Positions 9,934 to 19,401 of a stretch of 64,000 nt of DNA are shown in pieces. Positions within the stretch are counted from its first letter, which is position 1. Each line of letters opens with the position of its first letter. Position numbers and translations under genes: made by a program. The notes beneath the pieces were generated by a model. The model did not search any database. It worked only from the letters and a program-made list of their open reading frames with translations, and was not told where the DNA came from. The stretch is from Alistipes sp. (GTDB lineage Bacteria > Bacteroidota > Bacteroidia > Bacteroidales > Rikenellaceae): contig JAGBWD010000033.1 of NCBI GenBank assembly GCA_017629985.1, positions 50,163 to 114,162 on the forward strand, read 5' to 3'.

Positions 9934-12483
9934 ATGTCAGAAGAGTTGAATAACACAGAGGTAACCGGACGTATTGTCAAGGTGAACCTCGAAGAGCAGA
10001 TGAAATCGGCATATATCGACTATTCGATGTCGGTAATCGTGTCGCGTGCGCTGCCCGATGTGCGAGATGGTTTGAAGCCCGTACATCGCCGTATTTTGTA
10101 TGATATGGCAGCCGAGTTGAATCTTACATCCGACAAGCCTACACGTAAGAGTGCGCGTATTGTCGGTGATGTGCTTGGTAAGTTCCACCCTCACGGCGAC
10201 AGCTCTGTATATGAGGCTATGGTACGTATGGCCCAGGAGTGGTCTATGCGTTATCCATTGGTTGAGGGTCAGGGTAACTTCGGTTCTATGGATGGTGACT
10301 CTCCTGCGGCGATGCGTTATACCGAGGCACGTATGCAGAAGATTACCGATGAGGTTATGGCCGATATCGAGAAGGAGACTATCGACTGGGGCCTTAACTT
10401 CGACGATACTCTTAAGGAGCCTACGGTACTCCCTACAAAGATTCCATTGTTGCTCGTTAATGGTGCTAGTGGTATTGCGGTAGGTATGGCTACTAACATG
10501 GCACCTCATAACCTCTCGGAGGTTGTGGATGCTTGTTGCGCATATATCGACAATCCAGAGTGTGAGTGCGAGGAGCTGCTCGAGTATGTTAAGGGTCCCG
10601 ATTTCCCTACAGGTGCGGTTATCTATGGCTACGAGGGTGTAAAGGAGGCTCTATTGACAGGTCGTGGTCGTGTGGTTATGCGTGCCAAGACCGAGATAGA
10701 GCATACGGCATCGGGTCGTGAGTGTATCGTAATTACCGAGATTCCATATATGGTTAATAAGGCGGAGATGATTAAGCGTATCGCCGATCTTATTAACGAG
10801 AAGAAGATTGATGGTATCTCATACATTAACGATGAGTCTGACCGTCAGGGTATGCGTATCGTGGTTATCCTCAAGCAGGATGCTGTGGCTAGCGTGGTGC
10901 TTAACACACTCTATAAGCACACCCCATTGCAGTCATCGTTTGTGGTAAACAACATTGCATTGGTGAATGGCCGTCCACAGTTGTTGAATCTCAAGGATCT
11001 CATCCGCCACTTTGTAGATCATCGTCACGATGTGGTGTTGCGCCGTTCTCGTTTCGACCTTCAGAAGGCCGAGGAGCGCCTACATATCGTAAATGGACTC
11101 CTCATTGCACAGGATAACATCGATGAGGTGGTGCATATCATTCGCTCGTCAAAGACTACAGAGGAGGCTCGCACACGTCTTCAGGAGCGTTTCGGACTCT
11201 CGGAGTTGCAGACCGCGGCTATTCTTGAGATGCGTCTTCGCCAGCTTGTAGCTCTTCAGCGTGAGCAGCTAGAGCAGGAGCAGGCAGACCTCATCAAGAC
11301 CATTGACTATCTTAAGGCGGTGCTTGAAAACCGCGATATGCAGATGCAGATTATCAAGGATGAGCTTGTGGAGATTAAGGAGAAGTATGGCGATGAGCGC
11401 CGTTCGGAGATTATCTACTCTTCGGAGGAGTTCAACCCAGAGGATTTCTATGCCGATGATGATATGGTTATCACCATCTCACACATGGGATACATCAAGC
11501 GTACACCACTTGCCGAGTACCGCACACAGAATCGTGGTGGTGTAGGTGCCAAGGGTAGTGCTACACGTGATGAGGACTTCATAGAGCATATCTATGTAGC
11601 GTCAATGCACAATACAATGATGTTCTTTACCGAGATGGGACGTTGCTACTGGCTCAAGGTATACCAGATTCCAGAGGGTACACGCTCATCAAAGGGTCGT
11701 GCAATACAGAATGTCATACAGATAGAGCCAGGCGATAAGGTACGTGCATATATCAATGTTAAGAACCTCAACGATAAGGAGTTTGTTGAGAATAACTACC
11801 TTGTTATGTGTACCAAGCGTGGTATTATTAAGAAGACAACCCTCGAGGATTATTCACGTCCACGTACTAATGGCGTTAAGGCAATCGTTATTAGAGAGGA
11901 GGATCAGTTGTTAGAGGTTAAGCTCACAAGTGGTAATGCCGAGATTATGATTGCTGCACGTGAGGGTCGTGCTATCCGCTTCAACGAGTCTACGGTGCGT
12001 CCTATGGGTCGTGTAAGTTCGGGTGTGCGAGCTATATCTATCGAGGATGATGACGAGGTTATCGGCATGATTGCCATAGAGCCAGAGTCACAGCAGGATG
12101 TTTTGGTTCTTTCGGAGAATGGTTATGGTAAGCGTACTGATTTGGATGAGTATCGCATCACAAATCGTGGTGGTAAGGGTGTCAAGACTATCAATGTAAC
12201 AGATAAGACTGGTAAGTTGATATCTATCCAGGCTGTAACCGATGATAACGATTTGATGATTATCAACCGCTCGGGTCTTACAATCCGCACCTCTGCCGAC
12301 CAGATTCGTGTTGCAGGACGTGCCACACAGGGTGTTCGCGTAATCAACCTCCGCGAGGGTGACTCTATTGCTTCGGTTACTGCAGTGCCAAAGACCGAGG
12401 AGGCCGAGGAGATCGGTTCAGTAGGCGAGGAGGGAGCTACAGCTTCGGTTGTTGAGCCACAGATAGAGAATAGTAACGAATAG
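9934..12483 (+). CDS. gyrA: DNA gyrase subunit A
   Basis: Subunit A of DNA gyrase (849 residues), which breaks and rejoins DNA to introduce negative supercoils with GyrB. The N-terminal breakage-reunion domain carries the catalytic Tyr129 in MRYTEAR. The quinolone-determining region reads [11 protein letters not shown], where Ser90 corresponds to E. coli Ser83 and Glu94 to Asp87. A coiled-coil arm follows. The C-terminal beta-pinwheel includes the GyrA-box-like segment NRGGVGAKG near residue 530, which distinguishes GyrA from ParC. An acidic tail ends the protein. Transcribed from its own promoter; the downstream TPR gene starts 30 bases later and is likely cotranscribed. Confidence 0.97.
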   Translation: MSEELNNTEVTGRIVKVNLEEQMKSAYIDYSMSVIVSRALPDVRDGLKPVHRRILYDMAAELNLTSDKPTRKSARIVGDVLGKFHPHGDSSVYEAMVRMAQEWSMRYPLVEGQGNFGSMDGDSPAAMRYTEARMQKITDEVMADIEKETIDWGLNFDDTLKEPTVLPTKIPLLLVNGASGIAVGMATNMAPHNLSEVVDACCAYIDNPECECEELLEYVKGPDFPTGAVIYGYEGVKEALLTGRGRVVMRAKTEIEHTASGRECIVITEIPYMVNKAEMIKRIADLINEKKIDGISYINDESDRQGMRIVVILKQDAVASVVLNTLYKHTPLQSSFVVNNIALVNGRPQLLNLKDLIRHFVDHRHDVVLRRSRFDLQKAEERLHIVNGLLIAQDNIDEVVHIIRSSKTTEEARTRLQERFGLSELQTAAILEMRLRQLVALQREQLEQEQADLIKTIDYLKAVLENRDMQMQIIKDELVEIKEKYGDERRSEIIYSSEEFNPEDFYADDDMVITISHMGYIKRTPLAEYRTQNRGGVGAKGSATRDEDFIEHIYVASMHNTMMFFTEMGRCYWLKVYQIPEGTRSSKGRAIQNVIQIEPGDKVRAYINVKNLNDKEFVENNYLVMCTKRGIIKKTTLEDYSRPRTNGVKAIVIREEDQLLEVKLTSGNAEIMIAAREGRAIRFNESTVRPMGRVSSGVRAISIEDDDEVIGMIAIEPESQQDVLVLSENGYGKRTDLDEYRITNRGGKGVKTINVTDKTGKLISIQAVTDDNDLMIINRSGLTIRTSADQIRVAGRATQGVRVINLREGDSIASVTAVPKTEEAEEIGSVGEEGATASVVEPQIENSNE

Positions 12484-12513
12484 ATTATTAATAAATAACA
12501 GAATTTTCAAATT

Positions 12514-13869
12514 ATGAAGAAGTTATTGTTTTTCGCCGCTGCATTGTTGATGTTCGCAGTGCCAGCAGCAAATGCGCAGAATGTTAATACCGCTAACGAG
12601 CTTAAGAAGCTTGATAAGGTAGATGCAGAGGTTGCAGATGCAAAGAAGGGTGCAAAGGCCGCTACATGGATTAAGCGTGCTGATGCCTATGTTAAGGCAT
12701 ATATCGCTCCTACCAAGGAGCTAGGTCACGGTGTGCCACAGGAGACCCTTATGTTCAACGTGCCATTGGACCCAAAGATTACTCCAGGTGAGTTCAAGGG
12801 CGCTCCAGCTCACGTATGTAACTATGAGTATGTACAGGTATACCTCGTAAATGGTATGATTGAGGGTTGGAACCAGCTTAAGTCTATCAAGGAGGACCTC
12901 CCACAGACAGCTATCGAGTCTTTGGCGAAGGCTTATGAGCTAGATCCAAAGCAGGAGTCGAAGATTGCTCCTATAGCTCTTACCCTTTCAAATGCTTTGG
13001 CACAGCAGGGTGACGCCCTTAATGATGTAGGTCGCACCTTGGACGCAGCACAGAGCTATGAGTTGGCATACCGCGCACAGAGCATCGTGCCTTCAACAAA
13101 GGCTGATGGCAACTTCTTGTTCAACGCTGGTGTTCTTACCCTTATGTATGGTCAGTCACTCACAGGTGATGAGGCTTTGGTAGCATGCAAGAAGGCAGAG
13201 GGTATCTTCAATGAGGCTCTCTCTACAGGTTACACCGATGTTAATGGTAACATCTACTACTACCTCTTCCACTCATACTATGGTCAGAAGAGCGCCGATG
13301 CTGCCAAGTATCTTCCATTGGCAAAGGAGGCGTTGTTGAATGGTATTAAGCTCTTCCCAAAGAACAATACTATCCTCGATGGCCTTATGACATTCTACAC
13401 TGCCGAGGAGGGTGTTGGTGACCCAGCAGAGCTTATCGCACTTGTTGAGAACTCTCTTAAGGATGATCCTACAAACTACGACTTGTGGTTTGGTCGTGGC
13501 CGTGTATACAACGCTTTGAAGGACTACGATGAGTGTATCAAGTCATTCAAGAAGTGCGTGGAGTTGCGCCCAGAGGATTATGATGCAAACTTCTACACTG
13601 GTTACTTCATCATCGAGAAGGCTAACGCACAGATCGAGGCTCTCAACAGCAACACAGGTCTATCTTATGAGGCTTATGAGGAGGAGAATGCAAAGATTAA
13701 CAATGTATATGCAGAGGCTATTCCATGGTTGGAGAAGGCTCACAACATCAACCCTTCAGAGGCTTCAGTTATCGACTTCCTTAACAAGTTGTGCTTCCGT
13801 CTTCGCGATATGGATGGCATGATGGAGAAGTATAACAAGTATCACGAGTTGTACAAGCAGAATCAGTAG
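12514..13869 (+). CDS. Secreted TPR-repeat protein
   Basis: The 451-residue protein has a signal peptide: MKKLLFF, a hydrophobic core, then a cleavage-like ANAQ near residue 22. There is no lipobox Cys, so it is probably periplasmic. The rest is helical and contains tetratricopeptide repeats, clearest at about residues 310-360 (YDLWFGRGRVYNALKDYDE, an A-x-x-Y pattern) and 405-440. TPR arrays form protein-binding superhelices; the partner is unknown. The gene follows gyrA by 30 bases, has no promoter of its own that I could see, and is closed by a strong terminator. Confidence 0.8.
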   Translation: MKKLLFFAAALLMFAVPAANAQNVNTANELKKLDKVDAEVADAKKGAKAATWIKRADAYVKAYIAPTKELGHGVPQETLMFNVPLDPKITPGEFKGAPAHVCNYEYVQVYLVNGMIEGWNQLKSIKEDLPQTAIESLAKAYELDPKQESKIAPIALTLSNALAQQGDALNDVGRTLDAAQSYELAYRAQSIVPSTKADGNFLFNAGVLTLMYGQSLTGDEALVACKKAEGIFNEALSTGYTDVNGNIYYYLFHSYYGQKSADAAKYLPLAKEALLNGIKLFPKNNTILDGLMTFYTAEEGVGDPAELIALVENSLKDDPTNYDLWFGRGRVYNALKDYDECIKSFKKCVELRPEDYDANFYTGYFIIEKANAQIEALNSNTGLSYEAYEEENAKINNVYAEAIPWLEKAHNINPSEASVIDFLNKLCFRLRDMDGMMEKYNKYHELYKQNQ

Positions 13870-13886
13870 TCTGTGACCTACCGCAT

Positions 13887-13928
13887 AAAAGATATGTCCC
13901 AACCACTTGGCTGGGACATATCTTTTTT
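13887..13928. terminator. Bidirectional terminator between convergent genes
   Basis: A 15-bp stem (arms 13887-13901 and 13912-13926) is preceded by A and followed by T, so it can serve both the TPR gene on the plus strand and the nucleosidase gene (ending at 13956) on the minus strand. Confidence 0.88.
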
Positions 13929-13955
13929 ATATCATTTAAGAACTCTCGGCTTTTG

Positions 13956-14546
13956 TTATAGAAGCTCTAGACGCTGTAGTAGCGGCGTGAAATCGGAGTG
14001 TGCATCTGCAAACTCCTCGTACGACTGCTCGGAGTGTCCCTCCTCGGGAACATCCGATACATACTTTACAGCAACAACGGGGATATTGTTGTAAAGCTCT
14101 GCAACCTGACATATCGCCGCAATCTCCATGTCAAACAATCCGTTCTCCACGCCAAAGCGGCTCTTTATCTCGCGGATGATATCTGCATTTACGAAGGAGT
14201 CTCCCGTGAACACCGTCTCGGCATCCTTACCCTGTAGCTGGCGAGGGTCTGTTATCTCGGGGCAGAAGTTCTCGGGGATTATTGCGTCATGGTGTATGGC
14301 GCGTGAGGGCATCACAATATCTCCTTGCTTACGTCCAAGTGCCGATGCTGCGAAGCCAACAACAGCCAACATATCATAAGGTGCTGTGGCGAGTGTCAAA
14401 GCACGTGCGACACCTGCTGCGGAGAGAGCCTTGCCTATACCCACCTCCACAAGGTCGTAGGAGTGCTTTAGCGATGAGGCGTTGTCGAGAGCATAGCGCA
14501 TAGCGCGATACTCACGAGATGTAGGGGCGCAAATAAGAACTCTCAT
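13956..14546 (-). CDS. MTA/SAH nucleosidase-like protein
   Basis: A 196-residue protein of the nucleoside phosphorylase/nucleosidase fold. Family features are GIGKALSAAGVA near residue 47 (purine nucleosidase GVGxxxAA loop), GDSFVN near 118, DMEIAA near 138 (Met/Glu ribose contact) and VSDV near 163, the catalytic Asp. I set the start at 14546 because this ATG lies one base after the luxS stop and gives the usual N terminus. Coupling to luxS argues for 5'-methylthioadenosine/S-adenosylhomocysteine nucleosidase (mtnN/pfs), which produces the S-ribosylhomocysteine used by LuxS. Futalosine hydrolase (mqnB) of menaquinone synthesis has the same fold and similar length, and is the main alternative. 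Confidence 0.8.
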   Translation of the reverse strand: MRVLICAPTSREYRAMRYALDNASSLKHSYDLVEVGIGKALSAAGVARALTLATAPYDMLAVVGFAASALGRKQGDIVMPSRAIHHDAIIPENFCPEITDPRQLQGKDAETVFTGDSFVNADIIREIKSRFGVENGLFDMEIAAICQVAELYNNIPVVAVKYVSDVPEEGHSEQSYEEFADAHSDFTPLLQRLELL

Positions 14547-14547
14547 A

Positions 14548-15060
14548 CTACCACCACTTCTCATATACGTTAGCAATACCTATCTCTGCAGCCTCTGTAG
14601 CTGTAAACAATGTACGCATATACTCTGCCATTGCAGCATTTGTGGTATCTATGGCATAGAGGCCAGGGTTGCCACACTGAATCTCATTAAGACCTACGAT
14701 GTCGGATGCAGACTTTAGTGGAAATACCTTCTTATATACGTTGGCTAGTGCCATGCGTACATCCTCTGCCTCAACATCCTGCATGGTAGAGAGGTAGAAG
14801 CCCGTCTTGCAACCCATAGGGCAGAAGGATACTATCGATGCACCAATCTTCTCGTCAAGACGTAGGTAGTAGGCCATGAGATGCTCTATGGTGTGTACCT
14901 CTCCCGAGCCAAGTGGGGCATGTGCCATAGGTGCGCGGAAGCGAAGATCCCACGAACGCACCTGATAAGTGTCGTTGATGGTGTATACTGAACGAAGATA
15001 TAGACCAGCATCAAGGGTGCGGTGGTCTACATCGAATGATGAAACAATACTCTTCTTCAT
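14548..15060 (-). CDS. luxS: S-ribosylhomocysteine lyase LuxS
   Basis: A 170-residue iron-dependent enzyme that converts S-ribosylhomocysteine to homocysteine and DPD, the precursor of autoinducer-2. The metal ligands are seen in HTIEH (H56, H60) and at C129 (QCGNPGLY); the catalytic Cys is C84 in PMGCKTGF. The start at 15060 (MKKSIVSS) is chosen over an in-frame ATG 15 codons upstream because it gives the family N terminus and lies just downstream of the -7 box. It is followed after one base by the nucleosidase gene, giving a two-gene unit for the activated methyl cycle. Confidence 0.96.
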   Translation of the reverse strand: MKKSIVSSFDVDHRTLDAGLYLRSVYTINDTYQVRSWDLRFRAPMAHAPLGSGEVHTIEHLMAYYLRLDEKIGASIVSFCPMGCKTGFYLSTMQDVEAEDVRMALANVYKKVFPLKSASDIVGLNEIQCGNPGLYAIDTTNAAMAEYMRTLFTATEAAEIGIANVYEKWW

Positions 15061-15082
15061 AACTTTCAAAATTAATATATTG

Positions 15083-15090
15083 CAAAGATA
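15083..15090 (-). promoter_or_regulatory. -7 box for luxS
   Basis: On the minus strand this reads TATCTTTG, with luxS starting 23 bases downstream. No well-spaced -33 TTG was found. Confidence 0.6.
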
Positions 15091-15121
15091 GCTATTTTCT
15101 ATCAATTCTGTAAGTTTTTAT

Positions 15122-15129
15122 TATCTTTG
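15122..15129 (+). promoter_or_regulatory. -7 box for the acyltransferase gene
   Basis: TATCTTTG on the plus strand, divergent from the luxS promoter. It would give a leader of about 100 bases before the acyltransferase start. The -33 element is unclear. Confidence 0.5.
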
Positions 15130-15233
15130 TCTAAAAAATTAGGGGAGATTTCTCGGGAATCTTTTGAACCCGCAATATAATCTTTCACAAGGAGAAGATT
15201 GCTTACTAACTTTATAGTTGTTACGAATATTTT

Positions 15234-16352
15234 ATGGGTAGTACTATGCAAACTTTAGGTGGTGAGGGGCGTATCGTGTTTCTCGACTATTTGCGCGTTG
15301 TGGCCTGCTTTATGGTAATTCTTGTTCACTCCATCGAGCCATTCTACCTCGGTGGCGAGGGAACCTATGTTGCCTCGTTGTCGGATGCTCGCTGGGTGGT
15401 CTTCATAAGTTCGGCATTGCGTTGTGCCGTGCCACTCTTTATTATGACCTCGAGCTACCTTTTAGTCCCTGTTGAGGGTGATGCTCTTGCCTTCTTTAAG
15501 CGTAGGTTAAAGCGTGTGGCAATCCCCTTTGTTGTCTGGTCGTTGCTCTATGCCGTAGTGCCTATGTGGGGTTCTGGTGGTGAGGTAGATATCTTGGGAA
15601 ACCTATCTCGTCTGCTCTTTAACCTTATGCCTCACGCGGGACATCTATGGTTTGTATATATGCTTTTGGGTATATATATCATCATGCCTGTTATCTCTCC
15701 ATGGCTGGAGCGTGTGTCGCAGCGTGGTGAGCAGATGTTTATTGGCTTGTGGCTCCTCTCCACTGCGGTCCCCTTCCTCCGTGTTGCAGCATCTGCAACA
15801 GGAAGCGCCGAGGTGTGGGGTGAGGCTAGCTGGAATGAGTTTGGTATGTTATACTATACTAGTGGTTTTGTTGGTTATGTTGTCGTAGCACACTATATAC
15901 GCAAGTATGTCGATTGGAGCGTGTGGAGAACTCTAGCTGTGGCACTTCCTATGTTTGTTGTTGGATATCTTATCGTTGCACTGCCATTCTACTTGCAACT
16001 AGGAGATGAATATCCCATTAGCGGTACTATAGATTTAGCCGTGGCGTGGGAGCGTAGTTGGTGCTTTGCAACGCTTGGTGTTGCCCTGACCACCATAGCC
16101 CTATTCCTTCTCTTTAAGCTCATCTCGAAGCCTTGTCGTATATATCCGCTTTTTGGCCATCTCTCGCGAATAAGCTATGGCATCTACCTAGTCCATATCT
16201 TTATCCTTGTAGCGGTATTCGATGTGGTGTCGTCATGGTCTCTTGCCACACCTATTGTTATGATTCTCACTGCGGCGCTGACATTTATAATCTCGGCTGT
16301 TGTTACGCAGCTTTTGTCACTGCTCCCAAAGAGTAAATTTATTGTTGGATAG
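15234..16352 (+). CDS. Membrane acyltransferase, acyltransferase-3 (OafA-like) family
   Basis: A 372-residue integral membrane protein with about ten hydrophobic segments. The N terminus carries the family signature FLDYLRVVACFMVILVHS, with the conserved Arg and His (LVH) of acyltransferase-3 enzymes. It transfers acyl groups, often acetyl, from the cytosol to exported glycans or other cell-surface molecules; the acceptor here is unknown. The GSCFA gene starts two bases after its stop, so the pair is translationally coupled and may act on the same surface polymer (inference). A second in-frame ATG at 15246 is an alternative start. Confidence 0.87.
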   Translation: MGSTMQTLGGEGRIVFLDYLRVVACFMVILVHSIEPFYLGGEGTYVASLSDARWVVFISSALRCAVPLFIMTSSYLLVPVEGDALAFFKRRLKRVAIPFVVWSLLYAVVPMWGSGGEVDILGNLSRLLFNLMPHAGHLWFVYMLLGIYIIMPVISPWLERVSQRGEQMFIGLWLLSTAVPFLRVAASATGSAEVWGEASWNEFGMLYYTSGFVGYVVVAHYIRKYVDWSVWRTLAVALPMFVVGYLIVALPFYLQLGDEYPISGTIDLAVAWERSWCFATLGVALTTIALFLLFKLISKPCRIYPLFGHLSRISYGIYLVHIFILVAVFDVVSSWSLATPIVMILTAALTFIISAVVTQLLSLLPKSKFIVG

Positions 16353-16353
16353 T

Positions 16354-17322
16354 ATGAAGTTTCGCACCGAAATAGAACTCAAGGCGTGGAGTACGCCGCT
16401 GGAGTATAGCCATAAGATTTTGTGTCTAGGCTCCTGTTTTGCAACAAACATCGCCGAGGAGCTGTCGCGGCGTAAGTTTCGTGTTACGTCATCTCCTACG
16501 GGCATACTCTTCAATCCTGCGTCTATAGCTCTTGCTATGCAACTTATGTCCGAGGGCGATGTACCTGATGTTAAGGAGTTTATAGAGGTAGATGGAAGGT
16601 ATCTACACTACAACTATCACTCCTCGCTGGGAGGGGATACTCCACAAGGTGCTGTGTCTCGAATTTATGAGGCCTTGCAAAGTGGTAGAAGGGCCTTACA
16701 TGAGGCCGATATTACGATAGTTACACTTGGTACAGCATGGGTATATAGACTCTGTGATAGTGGCGCTGTTGTGGCTAATTGTCATAAACAACCACAGAGC
16801 AATTTCCGCCGCGAGTTGCTCACCGTTGAGGAGTGTGTGGAGTATCTCGAGAGAATCGTTACCCTCACCTCGGGACGAGTGTTATTTACGGTCAGCCCTG
16901 TGCGACATGTTGGCGAGGGGTTGGAGGATAACTCCCTCTCGAAGGCTATATTGCGTGTTGCCGTAGATATTGTATGCCGTAATCATGCTGATAGGGTGAG
17001 TTACTTCCCCTCGTATGAGATGCTTATGGATGACTTGCGCGACTACCGCTTCTATGGAGAGGATCTTGTCCATCCTTCGCGACAGGCTGTGGAGTATATA
17101 GTTGAGAAGTTTTGCTCTGTAGCGCTCTCTGCACGATGCCGTAATCTGATGTCCAAGGTTGAGGATATAGTGCGTGCTGTTAATCATCGCCCCAATAATC
17201 CACATAGTGAGGCGTATCGAAGATTCTGTGAGGCGCAGCTGAAGGCTATAGCGGAGCTTGATGAGGTAGATTTATCAAAAGAAAGGGAGGCTATGGAGTA
17301 TATGTTACAAATAAATTTGTAA
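16354..17322 (+). CDS. GSCFA-domain protein (SGNH-like)
   Basis: A 322-residue protein of the GSCFA family, named for the N-terminal motif seen here at residues 26-30 (LGSCFATNIAEEL). A D-L-V-H motif at D237-H240 resembles block V (DxxH) of SGNH esterases, while the position of the nucleophilic Ser in the GDS block is occupied by Cys28. The start at 16354 follows the acyltransferase stop by one base and removes an 18-codon extension that would overlap that gene. No signal peptide was seen, so it is likely cytosolic. Biochemical role is not established; a link to acyl transfer or deacylation is inferred from fold and neighbour. Confidence 0.85.
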   Translation: MKFRTEIELKAWSTPLEYSHKILCLGSCFATNIAEELSRRKFRVTSSPTGILFNPASIALAMQLMSEGDVPDVKEFIEVDGRYLHYNYHSSLGGDTPQGAVSRIYEALQSGRRALHEADITIVTLGTAWVYRLCDSGAVVANCHKQPQSNFRRELLTVEECVEYLERIVTLTSGRVLFTVSPVRHVGEGLEDNSLSKAILRVAVDIVCRNHADRVSYFPSYEMLMDDLRDYRFYGEDLVHPSRQAVEYIVEKFCSVALSARCRNLMSKVEDIVRAVNHRPNNPHSEAYRRFCEAQLKAIAELDEVDLSKEREAMEYMLQINL

Positions 17323-17327
17323 CTTTG
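17312..17327 (+). promoter_or_regulatory. Two adjacent -7 boxes overlapping the GSCFA stop codon
   Basis: TAAATTTG (17312-17319) and TAACTTTG (17320-17327) abut. The second includes the TAA stop of the GSCFA gene. The predicted start near 17331 leaves only a handful of bases before the ATG at 17339. Confidence 0.5.
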
Positions 17328-17338
17328 CGGCTTAAAAT

Positions 17339-18958
17339 ATGAATATGATAGGGAAAATAGTACGTTTAGCAACTCTTGCCATCGCTATATTAGCAATATC
17401 TACAACTTCGCTCTATGCGGAGAGCCCTCGGTTGATTGTAAATATCATTGTTGGCTCTATGCGTGAGGGTGATTTATCGCGTTACGAGGGTAATTTTACC
17501 GATAAAGGTTTTAAGCGTCTTATGGATGGTGGAATGAGGTATGAAAATGCCTATTACGACTACTCATACACCTCTACTGCAGCAGGCCTTCACACCCTTG
17601 TCACAGGCGCCCAGCCCTCGGTGCATGGTGCTATTGGTGAGCATTGGTGGAGCTATGTAGATGCCTCGCGCGTGACACTCATTGGTGATAGCAAGGCGCA
17701 CCCCGTACCCTTTAGCACAGGCGCTGGAAGCTACTCTGCACATCGCCTCTCGACACCAACAATAGGCGAGATGCTCTGTGATGCTAATGCCGAGAGTAAG
17801 GCTTTTACCGTGGCCTTAGACCCCCTCTCTGCGATACTTCTCACAGGAAAAAAGGGTGTCGCCTATTGGCCCGAGATGAATAAGACAAGCTGGACTACAT
17901 CATCGGCATACCTCGATAAGCTTCCCGACTGGGTAAAAAACTATAATAGCAGTGGTAGCAACGCCATGTACTCATTGAAAAGGTGGACTCCTCTCTATCC
18001 AGCCTCGAGATATCGTAATAGCGAGGTGGCGGTGATTGAGGATATCAAGGATAAGAGTACCAAGTTGTTGAGCGATGTAGACCTTCGCCTTCAGAACTCC
18101 CCCATAGGCCACATGCGTTACACCCCAGCAGGAAATACCATGCTTTTGGAGTTTGCATCAGCGCTTATCGCGCAGGAGCGTCTGGGTGCCGATGCCAACC
18201 CCGATATTTTGAATATTTGTCTCGACACATCGCGATATATAACCTCTACCTATGGCCCAGAGTCAATGGAGTATGAGGATATGCTCTATCGCCTTGATAA
18301 TGACCTTGTCGAGTTCTTGACATACCTCTATGCGCAGGTAGATGACCCTAGAAAGATTGTCGTTGTGCTAACCTCCGACCACGGCACCTCACCATCCTAT
18401 AACCCAGCTGGAGGAAAGCAGCGTGAGCGTTTTAATGTTCGTCAGATGGAGGTTATTGTAAATGCCTTCCTTGGCGCACGATATGGCTCGGATAACTATG
18501 TTGTTGGCTTTGCCAATAATGCACTCTATCTAAATCATCAGAAGCTTCTCGAGAAGCGTCTTACGATAGAGGTGATTCGTGAGGAGGTAGCTACGTTCTT
18601 GCTACAGCTACGTGGCGTCTCTACAGCACTTTCGGCATCGTCATTGCGCAACACCTCCTTTGCCGAGGGGCGCAGTAGATTGCTACAACAGAGTTTCTAT
18701 CCAACACGCTCTGGAGATGTCGTGATAGACTTTATGCCTGGGTGGATTATCGAGGATGGTAGAGTTCGTTCGGCATCAGATGCTGGATATAATTACGACC
18801 GTAAGGTGCCGCTAATCATCTATGGCATAGGAGCTAAAGGTAAGTCGTCACGTAAGGTAAGTATGATAGAGCTTGCACCTACTATAGCTGCACTTCTAGG
18901 TATAGAGCAACCCTGGGCTGCCACGGCGGAGCCTATGGCGGAGTGCATGAGTAAATAA
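17339..18958 (+). CDS. Secreted alkaline-phosphatase-superfamily protein (PafA-like)
   Basis: A 539-residue protein with an N-terminal signal peptide (hydrophobic about residues 8-24, ending near LYA). The alkaline phosphatase superfamily is indicated by N-terminal LIVNIIVGSMREGDLSRY, a metal/nucleophile region with Ser79-Thr80 in YTSTAAGLHTLVTG, the VHG step that follows, and TSDHGTS near residue 344 (metal-binding Asp-His). The layout matches the Bacteroidota phosphate-irrepressible phosphatases/phosphodiesterases (PafA), placing it in the periplasm as a phosphomonoesterase or diesterase. The first metal-binding Asp of typical members is not obvious (NIIVGSM rather than xxDxxR), so activity should not be assumed. 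The sufE gene follows 17 bases later. Confidence 0.8.
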   Translation: MNMIGKIVRLATLAIAILAISTTSLYAESPRLIVNIIVGSMREGDLSRYEGNFTDKGFKRLMDGGMRYENAYYDYSYTSTAAGLHTLVTGAQPSVHGAIGEHWWSYVDASRVTLIGDSKAHPVPFSTGAGSYSAHRLSTPTIGEMLCDANAESKAFTVALDPLSAILLTGKKGVAYWPEMNKTSWTTSSAYLDKLPDWVKNYNSSGSNAMYSLKRWTPLYPASRYRNSEVAVIEDIKDKSTKLLSDVDLRLQNSPIGHMRYTPAGNTMLLEFASALIAQERLGADANPDILNICLDTSRYITSTYGPESMEYEDMLYRLDNDLVEFLTYLYAQVDDPRKIVVVLTSDHGTSPSYNPAGGKQRERFNVRQMEVIVNAFLGARYGSDNYVVGFANNALYLNHQKLLEKRLTIEVIREEVATFLLQLRGVSTALSASSLRNTSFAEGRSRLLQQSFYPTRSGDVVIDFMPGWIIEDGRVRSASDAGYNYDRKVPLIIYGIGAKGKSSRKVSMIELAPTIAALLGIEQPWAATAEPMAECMSK

Positions 18959-18975
18959 TGATAAATTTTAGGATT

Positions 18976-19395
18976 ATGAAAAACGATAATATACAGAACG
19001 AGATTATCGAGGAGTTCTCGATGTTTGATGATTGGCTCGATAAGTACGACTACCTTATCTCCTTGAGCGAGTCGTTGCCAATGATTGACGCCTCGAAGCG
19101 TAATGAGAAGCATCTTATAGAGGGGTGTCAGTCAAGGGTGTGGGTGGCCTCGGAGTTGCAGGATGGCAAGGTTATCTACACTGCCGATAGTGATGCTATC
19201 ATCACCAAGGGTATCATTGCGTTGCTGATAAGGGTTATGAGTGGCCGTTCGCCACAGGAGATTGCAAACATCGACCTCTACTTTATTGATGAGATTGGCC
19301 TTGGTGAGAACCTATCCCCAACACGTAGTAATGGCTTGAGGGCAATGGTTGCGCAGATGAAGCTCGATGCACTGATATATACACAACAAAAATAG
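18976..19395 (+). CDS. sufE: SufE-family cysteine desulfurase activator
   Basis: A 139-residue SufE protein that accepts sulfur from the cysteine desulfurase SufS for Fe-S cluster assembly. The acceptor Cys is in IEGCQSRVWV near residue 48, and the family text SDAIITKGIIALLIRVMSG is clear. An ATG at 18958 overlaps the previous stop, but the start at 18976 gives the usual N-terminal length of Bacteroidota SufE (start followed by QNEIIEEF at the expected spacing). The next gene, of the DUF59 family also tied to Fe-S work, follows after 6 bases. No suf operon core genes are present here. Confidence 0.93.
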   Translation: MKNDNIQNEIIEEFSMFDDWLDKYDYLISLSESLPMIDASKRNEKHLIEGCQSRVWVASELQDGKVIYTADSDAIITKGIIALLIRVMSGRSPQEIANIDLYFIDEIGLGENLSPTRSNGLRAMVAQMKLDALIYTQQK

Positions 19396-19401
19396 AGTAT
19401 T

